The notes below the pieces were generated by a model. That model was not told where the DNA came from. It made no database searches and saw only the letters and a program-made list of their open reading frames with translations. Shown here one piece after another: positions 35,972-46,445 of a stretch of 64,000 nucleotides of DNA (the stretch's first letter is position 1; the number at the start of each line of letters is the position of its first letter). Both the position numbers and the translations under genes were made by a program. Source of the DNA: Myotis daubentonii. Its lineage: Eukaryota > Chordata > Mammalia > Chiroptera > Vespertilionidae. The stretch is from NCBI RefSeq assembly GCF_963259705.1, contig NC_081861.1, positions 109,026,102 through 109,090,101 on the forward strand. Reading direction: 5' to 3'.

Positions 35972-37778
35972 ATATCTCAACAATAATGCCTAGAAATGTA
36001 ATGCTGGCAACCAGCAGTTGACTTTGGTCAAGTTTGCTTATTTCTAGTAAAATCCCATCAAACCCAGAGACTTCAGTTCCTTTGAGTTGTCTAAATTCGA
36101 GGTGGCTATGTGCTAGTTACGTCCTACAGTGATATCCTGTGGGATAAAATCCACCTTTCTTTATTCAGTAGGTATGGAATAAGCTTTGGCAATTGTAATT
36201 ATTAAAAGCCCCACAGGTAATTCTCATGTGTTGCTAAAATTGAGAATTAGCAGGTTACTCTTTTCTATGATAAAAATTGTCTCCTTTTTCCATTTCCTTC
36301 AAGATGAATTGCTTTCCCAGCAAGACTATAAATTTAGTGAACAATGGTATGCTATAAATATTAGAGTCATAGCATTCATGAATTTTTTTAGGTAGAGGGT
36401 TGTAGCCCATGTCTTGTAGACATAAGAAGGTCTTTTCAATCATGCATGTGTGGATTCATGAGTTTAATTTTATGTGACCGGACTTGGATGATTGGAGTGG
36501 AGGACCATTAAACAAAATGGCAACATAAACTACATTAAAACCAGCCTAGTTCTTAGAAATAAACTCCAGGTAGACAAAAATTGAGTTCCGTAGTGTGTAT
36601 TATTCACTCAGTAGATAGAAATCGTTAGAATAATTCCACAAGAAAATAAAACTATAGCCTAAAATGTGAGAAGTTCAGTCATCCAGTCTGTCTTCTGGTC
36701 TTTGGGTGTACACAATTCCTTCTAACTTAGGTGTTCCAATTGGATGGATATTATATTGGACAGGACAACCTTCTCTTAATAGGGTGATGGAATTTTTCAT
36801 TACTCGTTTAGGTCATCTGTTAAAATACAACTGCCACCTTAGAATGTTAAATCTGTATAGGAAGGGGAGTTTGAAAATATAAGGATCCCTAATATTTTTT
36901 TTTTACAAAACAGTCTGTATGCATGATATCACTAAGTGACCATAATCAATATTCAATTGACAATTTATAGCAAAAAAGTAATTTATTCAACAAAATGTTT
37001 GCTTATATATAGAAAAATAATCAAACCTTTATTTGGCAGCAAACATTTCCAAAGGAAGAAAATGTTTTAGTCAAGGTGACCAAAATAAATGTTTTCTTTA
37101 AGGCTGTTAAGGCAGCCAAATGTTTTCATACCATTTTCAAAATGTTTCCACCCTTTATTTTCACAGAGAGAGTCTCTCTTCTTCTCACCCATCATCCTAT
37201 GGAAAATTTTGAAAATGTATTTAGATCGTGAAAACATTTTGAAAATGTTGTCTTTATAAGTGTTAATAGGATGCTTTCAAAGTTTAAGAAAGATTAAGCA
37301 TAAATCACTGTCAGTGTGGTACAGTTGAAAGACACCAGAAGCGATAGAACAAGGCCTTAGCTTTTACCCTGTACCTTACTTGCCAGGTGACCTTAACTGA
37401 TCACCTTATCTCTCTTGATTTTCAATTTATTATTCAGCAAGATGAGGAAGTTTTACTAAATGCCATTTAATCTATCTTTCACATTGCAATAAAATATCTT
37501 GACTACATGTGCCTTCAACCATCAAAGTATCCTCCATATTTTTAAATAAGAATGAACTGTATAATATTTTTTTCTAATGGCAACTTCTCTTATCTTTGTG
37601 TTTTATTTAAAGAAATAAAAAATACATAAATGAAACAAACACAGTATGTATTCTAAAACCTGAATTAACTATTGCCAGCAAAGTGTACTGAATTCCTAGC
37701 AGTTATGAATTGATTTGAATTTTATCTGTACAATGAAATTGTCTCTAAAATCAGTTTAAATGATTTCCTCAAGTTCTA
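35972..37778. other. Mostly unique intron
   Basis: About 37325-37480 (AAGACACCAGAAGCGATAGA, CCAGGTGACCTTAACTGATC) may be a worn MIR on +. Otherwise nothing recognised. Confidence 0.45.
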
Positions 37779-38686
37779 AAATGGTGGCAGAGTACGTGGA
37801 AGCTACACTGAGACCGTCTGAAAGCGGAAACCACATAGAGACTGGTAGGAAGTGAAGAGACACAAAAGGGCTGGCCAGGCTCCTACAGACAGCAGCTGAA
37901 CTGCTACAGGAATATCTCAGCTGTTGGTGGTTTCCACTAAGTCTGGGGTCTAAACCCCCAGCATGACAGCCCTGCCAAGAGCACCAGAACTGAGAAAGTT
38001 GCCCACAGAACATCTGGCTTTGAAAAGCAGAAGGGCTGCTGTCTACCAGGAAGAGACCATTGGAAATGAAGGTACACTCTTAGAGGTCCAATGCACAAAA
38101 TTTTGTGTGCATCCACTCAACTTGAACTCTGCTAGAGGGAGGGCAGAGTGGACTAAAGTTGTGTGAGGAGAATCCAGGGTTAGGAGCCGGGGGTGAGAGC
38201 ACTAAAAACAGCCAACCCAACTTTTTGTGCTGAGTTATTCTGTCATATTGCAGAGGACATCATTCTCAAGCAGACCTTTACCATTCAGGTAGCTTTGCAT
38301 AGGGGAAGCAACAGCCCCATCCTATTGGAAAACCTCTCATCCAACCCTTTGGAGTCGAAGTCTAGCTGTGGTCCATAGCCTAAGGATAATTAAGAATGAG
38401 AATATAATCAGGCTGAAGGTAGAGAAAGATCTCTGGAGGCTTTGAGTCTTTTCCTGATCTCTTTCTGGACCAAGGGCTAGGAAAAGCAAACCTTGGCACA
38501 TATCTTGGTCCTTCCCAAAGGCATCCAGCCCCAGCAGAGGGAGCCACAAGCTGTGGATTGCTGTTAGCTCCAAATGGTACTCAGGGCCAGTTACAAATAG
38601 CATCTGATATTGTCCTCCTGCCCTAGAGGCTGAGAGTCATAGCAGATGAACCTAATATATACACACAAACCCAAACAGACAGCCAA

Positions 38687-39449
38687 AATGGAAAGATAAA
38701 AAACAAGCCCTAAATGAAAGAATAAGAGATTTCAACAGAACAAGAGATAAATGAAATGTAGATAATAAATTTATCAGATATAGAGTTCAGAGTAATTAAT
38801 TCAAGGATAGTCTAGAGCAGGAGAAAGATAGAAACTATGAAAAAAGATCAGTCAGAAGTGGAGAATGACATAGTACAAATAAAAAACACAATGGAAGAAT
38901 TACACAGCAAATTAGGAGAAGCCAAGGATCAGTGAATTAGTAGACAGGGTATTAAAAATGTCAATCAGAGAACAAAAAAAAAAAACAAAAAAACCACAAA
39001 ACAAAGCAAAAAAACAGAAAACAGCAGGGTAGCTTAAGGGATCAGTGGACAACATGAAACGTAACAATATTAGTATCATAGGAGTGCCAGAAAGCGAAGA
39101 AAGTGAGCAAGGGATAGAAAACCTAGGTGAAGAAATAATGCAGAAAATTAACCTCACCTGATTAAAGAAAAAGTCACACAAGTTCAGGAGGCACAGAGAT
39201 TCCTAAACAGGTTCACACCTAGACTCATCATAATTAAAATGCCAAACATTAAAGACAAAGAGAGAACCTTAAAGGCGCAAAAGAAAAGCAATTTGTTAGC
39301 TACAAAAGAGCTTCTATAATGCTGTCAGCTGATTTTTCATCAGAAACTCTACAGGCCAGAAGCTAATGGCATGAAGAATTCAGGTAATGAAAAGCAAGAA
39401 TCTGAATCCAACAAGGCTATCATTTAAAATAGAAAGACCATCTTAGACC

Positions 39450-39480
<31 letters not shown>

Positions 39481-39540
39481 TTAAAGACTATATTACTACC
39501 AAACCAGAATTACAAGAAATGCTAAAGGAACTTCTTTAAT
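38687..39540 (+). pseudogene. LINE-1 ORF1, inactive
   Basis: Translation in patches gives SIIGVPESEE, KEKVTQVQEAQRFLNRFTPR, IKMPNIKDKERTLKAQKKS and, near the end, ITTKPELQEMLKELL. These correspond to the RRM-like and C-terminal domains of L1 ORF1p. Frames are broken by stops and A-rich runs. Confidence 0.7.
39448..39478. repeat. Poly(A) tract inside L1
   Basis: About 31 A with no interruption, lying within ORF1 rather than at an element end, so it is a local expansion and not an insertion tail. Confidence 0.8.
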
Positions 39541-40084
39541 GACAAGAAGAAATGAGAGAGAGAAATGTAGCAAAAAGAATTAAAATGGCAATAAATGAGT
39601 ACCTTTCAAGAATAATCTTAAATATAAATGGATTAAATGCTCCAATAAAAAATAAAAAATATAAGATGACTGAATGGATTCAAAAACATGACCCAAATAT
39701 ATGCTTTCTATAAGAGACCCACCTCAGAACAAAAGACCCACACAGGATGAGGGTGAAGGGATGAAAAAAAATTCCATGCAAAAGGAAACAAACTAAAAAA
39801 AAAGCTGGAGTAGCAACACTCATATCTGATAAAGTAGACTTCAAAATGCAGGCCAACACAAGGGATAATAAAGTTCACTAAATAATGCTAAAGGGATTGA
39901 TACAACAAGAGGATATAACCATGGCAAACTTATATGTACCCAATATATGTACCCAAGTTTAAGAAGATTGAAATAATACAAAGCATCTTCTCAGATCACA
40001 ATGGCATGAAATTAGAAAGCAACAATAGTAAAGGCACTCAAAAACATTCAAACACATCAAGGCTAAATAGCATGTTATTAACAA

Positions 40085-40235
40085 TTAGAAGCCCGATGCA
40101 CAAAATTGTGCAAGGGGCTTGGCCCCCTCAGCCACGGTGGCTGCCTCTGTCTCAGCTCCCACCACCATGGCTTTATGGAAGGCCATCCGGAAGGTCGTCC
40201 AGTCTAATTAGCATATTACACTTTTATTATACAGA
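40085..40235 (-). mobile_element. Short Helitron in LINE-1, antisense
   Basis: About 150 bp, from TTAGAAGCCCGATGCACAAA with a shortened stem-loop (TGCACAAAATTGTGCA) to CTAATTAGCATATTACACTT before TTATTATACAGA. L1 ORF2 coding continues on both sides. Its 5' subterminal block (GTCGTCCAGTCTAATTAG) is shared with the right half of the composite at 52460-53333. Confidence 0.88.
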
Positions 40236-40984
40236 TGAATGGGTTAACAATGAGATCAAGAAAGAAAGAAATCAAATCCTTCCTGGAAACAAATGAAAAT
40301 GAGCACACAGCAACCAAAAGTCTCTGGGACACAGCAAAAGCAGTCCTGAGAGGGGAGTTCATAGCACTACAGGCATACCTCAAAAAAAAAACAAGAAAAA
40401 TTAATAATAATAAACTATTTAATCCTAAAACTTAAAGAATAAGAAAGAGAACAATGAAAAAGCCCAGAGTAAGTAGAAGGAATGAAATAATAAAGATCCG
40501 AGCAGAAATAAAATATACAGAGACAAACAAACAAAAAAACAATAACAAAGATCAATGAAACCAAGGGCTGGTTCTTAGAAAAGATAACAAGATGGATGAA
40601 ACTTTAGCCTTGCTCATCAAGAAACAGAGAGAGAGGACTCAAATAAATAAAATAAATAAAATCTGAAATGAAAGTGGTGAATTAAAAACTGACACCACAG
40701 AAATACAAGGCATTATAAGAAAATACCATGAACAACTATATGCCAGCAAACTGGACAATGTGGATTAAATGGAAAAATTCCTAGAAAAATACAATCTTCC
40801 AAAATTGAATCAGGAAGAATAAAAAAACCTGAAAGGCCAATAAAACTAATGAACTTGAAGCAGTAATCAAAAAACTCCCAGCAAACTATATACTATGCTT
40901 TAGTGAGAGCAAAATGTTAGACCAATTAAATAAATTATATTGACTTAACAGTTCTAAGAATCTTAAGTAATCACTACTACCCAT

Positions 40985-41530
40985 AACAGTTGTCAAATTA
41001 TTTAGCACTATTATTCATGGCTATGTACCAGGCATTGCTCTACAGGCATATCCTTCTAGTGTGTGTATATGTGTGTATCTTTACTACAACTCTGAGAGGT
41101 AGGTGTTAATAATTTCAATTTTCAGATTAAGATTCTAAAAAGGTGGTTCTCAACCTTCCTAATGCTGCGACCCTTTAATACAGTTCCTCATGTTGTGGTG
41201 ACCCTTAACCATAATATTATTTTTGTTACTACTTCATAACTGTAATTTTGCTACTGTTATGGATAGTAATGTAAATATCTGATATGCAGGATGTATTTTC
41301 ATTGTTACAAATTGAACATAATTAAAGCATAGTGATTAATCACAAAAACAATATGTAATTAGATATGTGTTTTCCGATGGTCTTAGGCGACCCCTGTGAA
41401 AGGGTCGTTTGACCCCGAAAGGGGTCGCGACCCACAGGTTGATAACCGCTGTTCTAAGATATAGAAGTTAGATGACTTGCCTAATATCAAATGGCTTGCC
41501 TAGGTACACTGGCAATAGGCTCAAAATGGT
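40985..41530 (-). mobile_element. MIR SINE interrupted by a hAT
   Basis: The left part (GCTATGTACCAGGCATTGCT, ACAACTCTGAGAGGTAGGTG, ATTTTCAGATTAAGATTCT) and the right part after 41451 (AAGTTAGATGACTTGCCTAA) together follow the MIR consensus in reverse. The hAT at 41141-41451 sits inside it. Confidence 0.8.
41141..41451. mobile_element. nhAT copy B (311 bp), longer parent form
   Basis: Same family as the copies at 35741 and 62746, in opposite orientation, with terminal repeats GGTGGTTCTCAACCTTCC and CAGCGGTTATCAACCTGTGG. The 8-bp target duplication TTCTAAAA/TTCTAAGA (41133-41140, 41452-41459) matches at 7 of 8. It contains both internal segments that are found singly in the other two copies. 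No transposase sequence. Confidence 0.92.
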
Positions 41531-42496
41531 CTATTTGGTATTAAAATAATTCAAAATGTTTACGTTTCTGTGTCACACAACTACAGCAAGTAATAGATAG
41601 GTGAAGGGTATGAGCTGGACACTTTCATCAATTCCTAGAGAACTTTTCACTTGGATGTTAGAATGCGAATAAGATAGAAGCAATCTTGATTGCCCTGACA
41701 AATGATCTTTCCAGAGCAAGGCCGCAAAGTCAAACTGTGGTCATAATTCTTGGAGGTCTTTTTCATGCCTTTTGACTTAGAAGGCCACAAGATTCTCTCA
41801 GCCTATTAGTATGGCCTAAATGGAAAGAGTGCTGGCCCTGCTCTAGCCTGACCATGGATGTTGATTGCTGTCTAGTTCTGAATGGCAGTGAAACCCTTAT
41901 GACTGAATGTGAGAAAACAGTATAACAAAGTTACAGGAAGATAGAGCTGTGACATTTTGCATACATGGAACAAGGCTTTAGAAAATTATAAAAGGTATAA
42001 GAGAGTGAAAAAAAATTTTATGGATTACTTTTGATTTGTAATTGCTTCTAAATTATAAGTTTTCCTTTCTGGGTCAACTTTTAAAACTCAGAAATAGTTA
42101 ATGAAGTCCTACTAAAAGCTCAATATGGTTTTTTAGTATCATTGATGTATGCAAGTAAATATAAAGATGCAGGCATCCTCCATATAGAAATATAAAACAT
42201 TCATTAAATTGTAAATCTGATATTTACTTAAGAATATCAGACTGCTATGTAAGATATGACATATTTTTATGTATAAATAAACTTCTATATTTCAGTTATA
42301 ACTATCATTGTAATAAAAGTAGTTTCAATGAAATAAGTGGAATTCTTATCAAAGTTAGAAATATGATAAACTATTTCATTAATACCTAAATCTATCCAGG
42401 AAAATAAAAGTGAGTGATGACAATATTGGAATATGGCTGAAAAATGATACTGCAAATATATTTGCATCACAGGTAGTTCATTTACAATAATATAAT
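41531..42496. other. Unique intronic sequence
   Basis: Nothing recognised. Confidence 0.5.
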
Positions 42497-42700
42497 GCCC
42501 AGTTACTGTTGCTCAGTGGTTGAGCATCATGAACTGGTTCGATTCCTGGTAAGGTCACATGTCCATGTTGTGGGCTCAATTCCAAGTAGAGGGTGTGCAA
42601 GAGGCAGCTGATCAATGATTCTCTCTCATTATTGATGTTCTATCTCTCTCTCCCTCTTCCTTCCTCTCTGAAAACAATAAAAATATATTTTAAAAATAGT
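42497..42700 (+). mobile_element. VES SINE (diverged)
   Basis: Head with TGTTGCTCAGTGGTTGAGCA and a B box GGTTCGATTCC, body (GAGGCAGCTGATCAATGATT), CT-rich part and AATAAAAATATATTTT tail. The wording resembles the 18-kb copy more than the 2.3-kb copy. Clear target duplication not seen. Confidence 0.88.
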
Positions 42701-43142
42701 ATTAATAGCTAAGTTCTTGACATAGGCTTAGTATTAGCATGTTCATGTTTTGGAAATGCTTTTTATTTCTGCACATCACATTATCTGTATTTTCCAATGT
42801 GGGAATAAGCATACTGTAAATCATTTCTCAGAATTGTCCTTGCTTAGGAAACTGGAAGTTACTTAGCAGTCATCTTTGACTTCATGTTTTACTTTAGATT
42901 TTTAATTTATGTTTTATAGTTATGAATTGCCATAAATTTTAATGAATTGTAACAAATTATAGAAATGGCCTAAACAAGTTTATTAATATGCAAATATTTT
43001 CCTTTAGCACTTGTATGTTTAATTTTTGCATGCCTGTTGAATAGCATTTTTCTTACAACTATATGATCTCACACGCTGAAATATTTAAATCAATTAATTC
43101 TTGTTTTTGTCACTCCAAATCTAGTCAGTTTTTATTTATATA
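42701..43142. other. Unique intronic sequence
   Basis: Nothing recognised. Confidence 0.5.
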
Positions 43143-43515
43143 CTAGAGGCCCAATGCATGAAATTCATGCACGGGGAGGGGAGGAGGGGGTCCCTCAGGT
43201 TGGCCTGCGCCCACTCACAATCTGCCGGCTTGTTCCTTACTGCCCACCTGCTTGCTCCTTACTGCCGACCTGCTCACTCCTTACCTCTTGGCTTGCCGCT
43301 CCTTAGCACTGCCGTGGAGGTAGGAGAGACTCCCACTACCTTGGCTGCACTCACCTGCCTGTGAGCCCAACTCAGCGGGAGTGCACTGACCACCAGGGCG
43401 CAGCTCGTGCATTGAGCGTCTTCCCCCTGGTGGTCAGTGCGCTTCATAGCGACTGGTTGTTTGGGTCATCCCGCTCATTCTGCTGTAACGGTCACTGGGT
43501 TTTTATATATATAGA
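43143..43515 (-). mobile_element. Helitron A of a three-element array
   Basis: Starts CTAGAGGCCCAATGCATG with stem-loop TGCATGAAATTCATGCA and ends TTTTATATATATAGA (5' end TCTATATATATAAAA on the minus strand). The interior has CCCCCTGGTGGTCAGTGCGC. The next Helitron begins at the very next base. Confidence 0.92.
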
Positions 43516-43967
43516 CTAGAGGCTCAGCACACAAAAATTTGTGCACTTGGTAGGGTCCCTCAGGCCGGCCTGTGCCCTCTCACAGTCTGGGACCCATCGG
43601 GGAATGACCACCTGCTGGCTTAGGCCTGTTCCCCGGGGGATTGGGCCTAAGCTAGCAGTCAGACATCCCTCTGGCATCCCGGGAGCCCTCGGGGGATGTC
43701 CACATGCCAGTGGGGAGCAGGTCTAGCTGCAGTCGGACATTGTTAGTGCTGCTGAGGAGGCGGGAGTAGCTCCCACCACCACCACTGTACTGGCAGCTGT
43801 CAGCCTGGCTGTGGCTGAGCAGAGCTATGGGAGCACACTGACCACCGGGGGCAGCTCCTACATTGAGCATCTGCCCCCTGGTGGTCAGTGTATGTTATAG
43901 TGACCAGTGATTCCCAGTCGCTCTGCTGTTAGGGTCAATTTGCATATTATCCTTTTATTATATAGGA
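43516..43967 (-). mobile_element. Helitron B of the array
   Basis: Starts CTAGAGGCTCAGCACAC with an imperfect stem-loop (GCACACAAAAATTTGTGCAC region) and ends ATTTGCATATTATCCTTTTA before TTATATAGGA, the reverse of the 5' terminus. Noncoding GC-rich interior related to the 15253 element (GGGGGATGTCCACATGCC). Confidence 0.92.
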
Positions 43968-44561
43968 TAGAGGCCTGGTGCATGGGTGGGGGCCGGCTGG
44001 CTTGCCCTGAAGGGTGTCCCGGATCAGGGTGGGTGTCCCGCTGGGGTGCCTGGCAAGCCTGGGTGAGGGGATGAGGGCTGTTTTCAGACTGGCCACACCC
44101 CCTTCAGGGTAGGGGTCCCTGCTGGGGTGCCTGGCCAGCCTGGGTGAGGGGCTCATGGCTGTTTGCAGGTTGGCCACAGCCTCTTCAGTGTGGAGGTCCA
44201 TGCTGGGTTGCCTGGCCAGTCTGGGTTAGGGGCTGATGGCTGTTTGCAGGCTGGTCAAGCCCCCCAGCCACCCAAGCTCCCAGTGGAGGCTGGCTGAAAG
44301 CAGGTATCTGGGATTTATTTAGTTTCTATAATTGAAACTTTGTTTCCTTTTGCAGAGGCCACAGCCAGCCAGAGCAGGCAGGAAGCTTGTATTCCTCCAT
44401 CGCTGGGGCAACCAAGCCTCCTGCTTGCTCCAGCTCCGTGGATGCTGGCCGCCATCTTGGTTGGGCTAATTTGCATATAGTCACTCTGATTGGCTGGTGA
44501 GCGTGACTTGGGCATAGCGAAGTTACAGTCAATTAGCATCTTTGTCTTTTATTAGTGTAGA
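43968..44561 (-). mobile_element. Helitron C of the array, lacking the 3' stem-loop
   Basis: Starts TAGAGGCCTGGTGCATGGGT: the outer GGCC..GGTGCAT part is followed at once by GGGTGGGGGCCGGCTGG, so the second arm and loop of the hairpin are absent. The interior has a roughly 110-bp direct repetition (CTGGGGTGCCTGG..GGTGAGGGG units from 44030 to 44260). It ends TTTTATTAGTGTAGA, with host T following. The same subfamily recurs at 53334-54066. Confidence 0.88.
44030..44265. repeat. Internal ~110-bp direct repeats in Helitron C
   Basis: Two to three diverged copies of a unit running from GGGTGTCCC/GGGGTCCCTGCTGGGGTGCC through GCCTGGGTGAGGGG and GGCTGTTTGCAGG to CTGGCCACACCCCCTTCAGG. A comparable series is seen in the 53334 element. 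Confidence 0.75.
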
Positions 44562-44623
44562 TTACTTTTAAATATTTGTTTTTGGGTATTGAGTCTGATA
44601 ACTTACTTGCTTTGTATTTCTTT

Positions 44624-44848
44624 TTCTTTTTTTAAAAAATATATTTTATAGACTTTTTACAGAGAGGAAGGGAAAGGGATAGAGAATTAGAAACATAAAT
44701 GAGAGAGAAACATCGATCAGCTGCCTCCTGCACACCCCCTACTGCGTATTTGCCAGCAACCAAGGTACATGCCCTTCACAAGAATTGAACCTGGGACCTT
44801 TCAGTCCACAGGTTGACGCTCTATCCACTGAGCCAAACTGGTTAGGGC
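44624..44848 (-). mobile_element. VES SINE, split from its TSD by an LTR
   Basis: Antisense VES (head complement CCACTGAGCCAAACTGGTTA). Its left flank TGTATTTCTTT (44613-44623) recurs at 45616-45626, on the far side of the LTR, so the LTR landed in the right-hand copy of the SINE's target duplication. Confidence 0.92.
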
Positions 44849-44853
44849 TGTAT

Positions 44854-45614
44854 TGCCGGGGTCCAACCCCAGCGGGTCCAGGGGTCCCCAAAGGCGTGGA
44901 CGGAGTCGGCGAAGAAGGAACGATACAGAGATAGCGTTCAGTTGATCATCATAGCCGGGTTCGCTTGTCAGGGTCTCCAGCCAGGTTCTGTACAGGTACT
45001 CCAGTCAGGTTCAGTGTCCAGGTTCCAGTCAGGTTCTCCTGCCAATCTCTGTAGTCAGGTTCAGTCCAGGATCCCTTGCCATGTTCTCCCGCTAGGCTCT
45101 GTCTCTAGGTTCCGAGGCCAGTCCCTCTCCAGGATCCTCCAGCATGCTCTCTCCAGTGAAGTTCTTCTGTCTCTAGAGAATGTTCTGTGTAGGTTCTGTG
45201 CCTAGGCTCTGTCTCTCTTGGTCCTGTCTTCCAAGCCCTGTGTCCTTAGTTCTGTGTTCTGAGTTCTGTGTGTTTCTGTCTTGTTACAACTGTATTTATA
45301 CCAGTTGATTCAATCCTATCAATCTCTATTACAAAGGTTAGGGCGTTTCTTATCTCCATTCCAGGGAGAAAAGATTATGTAGTTTAAGCATGATTGTTCG
45401 TAGTTAAAGGGATTAATTACCCGCCTGGCACTTAGTTGAGGGGTTTTATTCCCTCCCTAACTTCAGGGGAAAATCCCTACCTGGGGATTCAACCTTTCTC
45501 GGAGAGGTGACCTTGGTTAAAACACAGCGCCAAGAAGGTGAGCAAACATATTAAGAGCCGTATGCCATATATGCCAGGTCCCTTGAAACAGCAAGGATGG
45601 ACCGGCTCCCGGCA
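44854..45614 (-). mobile_element. ERV class II solo LTR, 761 bp, 6-bp TSD
   Basis: On the minus strand it opens TGCCGGGAGCCGGTCCATCC and closes with GGACCCCGGCA, so both ends show the TGCCGGG/CCCGGCA inverted terminus. The flanks CTGTAT at 44848-44853 and 45615-45620 are identical; 6 bp is usual for class II (ERVK-like) integrases. A TATA box (TATAAATA, complement of 45293-45300) lies in the U3/R region. No internal viral genes are present, so this is a recombinant solo LTR. A degenerate CAGGTTC-rich tandem stretch occupies 44970-45180. Confidence 0.93.
45293..45300 (-). promoter_or_regulatory. LTR TATA box
   Basis: TATAAATA on the minus strand within the solo LTR, followed by ACAGTTGTAACAAGACAG. 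It would direct transcription leftwards, antisense to the DACH2 exon. Activity is not known. Confidence 0.55.
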
Positions 45615-45626
45615 CTGTATTTCTTT

Positions 45627-45874
45627 AATAATATATACTTAGAGAGCTTTAAAATTTGGTCAACATTTTAAATGTTTGCATCATATAAAAATCTTATCTA
45701 GAAGTTTTATGCATCATTGTGTGATAGGCTATTTATTTATTTTGAAATATCCAACTTAAATTATAAAAAACTATTTCAAATTTGAAATAGTTCATTATAA
45801 CTAAGTTAAGGGCATTGTTGATCAGAATATTATTGGTTTAGTATGCTGTCCATTGTGGATAGTTAATATATAAA
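45627..45874. other. Unique spacer
   Basis: AT-rich, nothing recognised. Confidence 0.5.
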
Positions 45875-46346
45875 TGTGCCGTGCTCAGCACAGCCAGGGG
45901 TGGGCAGTGAATTATTAAAGAAGATAGACAAGAGAATAAATCTGCGGCTAGATGGGACACTGTTCTAGGATGGAAAGACAGTGCCACAGCCTGCAAGCTG
46001 AGTCTTTATTTTATAGCCAGATTCCACAAGGCAAGTAAGGGCATGGTCAAGATGTGTACAATGTTCTCACGAGTTTCAAATCTACTCAATTACATGCACC
46101 TGAACTCTATCAAGCTTTTTTTTGCTAGCACTTGCTGCACCTCCTGCAGCTTATATGACTTAGCCACCTGGGACCACTGGTTCGGACCATAATGTCAAGC
46201 TTACAACTATAGCCTTTGGCTATAATTGTGCTGGGAGGGCTTTGCCCTCCAAGCTGGGACTTACACGTGGCTTCTCCATGAGAGGACTGTGCCCTCTCTT
46301 TAGTCTGAGGCTTGAACCTGTCCAAATGCTGGAGCCACTCTCCACA
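45875..46346 (-). mobile_element. Second ERV solo LTR, same family as 8573-9000
   Basis: A 472-bp TG..CA unit; minus strand opens TGTGGAGAGTGGCTCCAGCA. A TATA box (TATAAAA) is the complement of 46009-46015. Sequence words shared with the 8573 copy include TTGGCTATAATTGTGCTGGG and GAGGACTGTGCCCTCTC. Flanks TATAAA/TATTAA match at 5 of 6. It has a segment around 46120-46165 (TTGCTAGCACTTGCTGCACC) not found in the other copy. Confidence 0.8.
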
Positions 46347-46445
46347 TATTAAAAAAAAAAAGATAATTCTTAATAATGTAGTAAGATCAAATGAGGAAAC
46401 TGAGACTTCTAAGGGGTGGGAGTTGATATTAAATTCAAAATAAGG

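Larger units (their letters stand above)
37779..40890 (+). mobile_element. LINE-1 5' half (5' UTR, ORF1, start of ORF2)
   Basis: It starts at an apparently intact L1 5' end (ATGGTGGCAGAGTACGTGGA), different in sequence from the 5' UTR of the 33.5-kb copy, so it is another L1 subfamily. ORF1 is recognisable at about 38687-39538 (EWKSKLGEAKDQ-type coiled coil, NISIIGVPESEESEQGIEN, then an RNA-binding C-terminus). ORF2 starts at about 39585 (MAINEYLSRIILNINGLNAP). It stops in mid-ORF2 at about 40890 with no 3' UTR or tail, so the 3' half is lost. Interruptions: a poly-A expansion at 39448-39478 and a Helitron at 40085-40235. Confidence 0.85.

Noticed and set aside
38078..38115. Helitron-like 3' end (TTAGAGGTCCAATGCACAAA)
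   Set aside because: It resembles a reversed Helitron terminus with a partial palindrome, but no matching 5' end follows and the surrounding sequence reads as L1 5' UTR. It may be a tiny fragment or chance.
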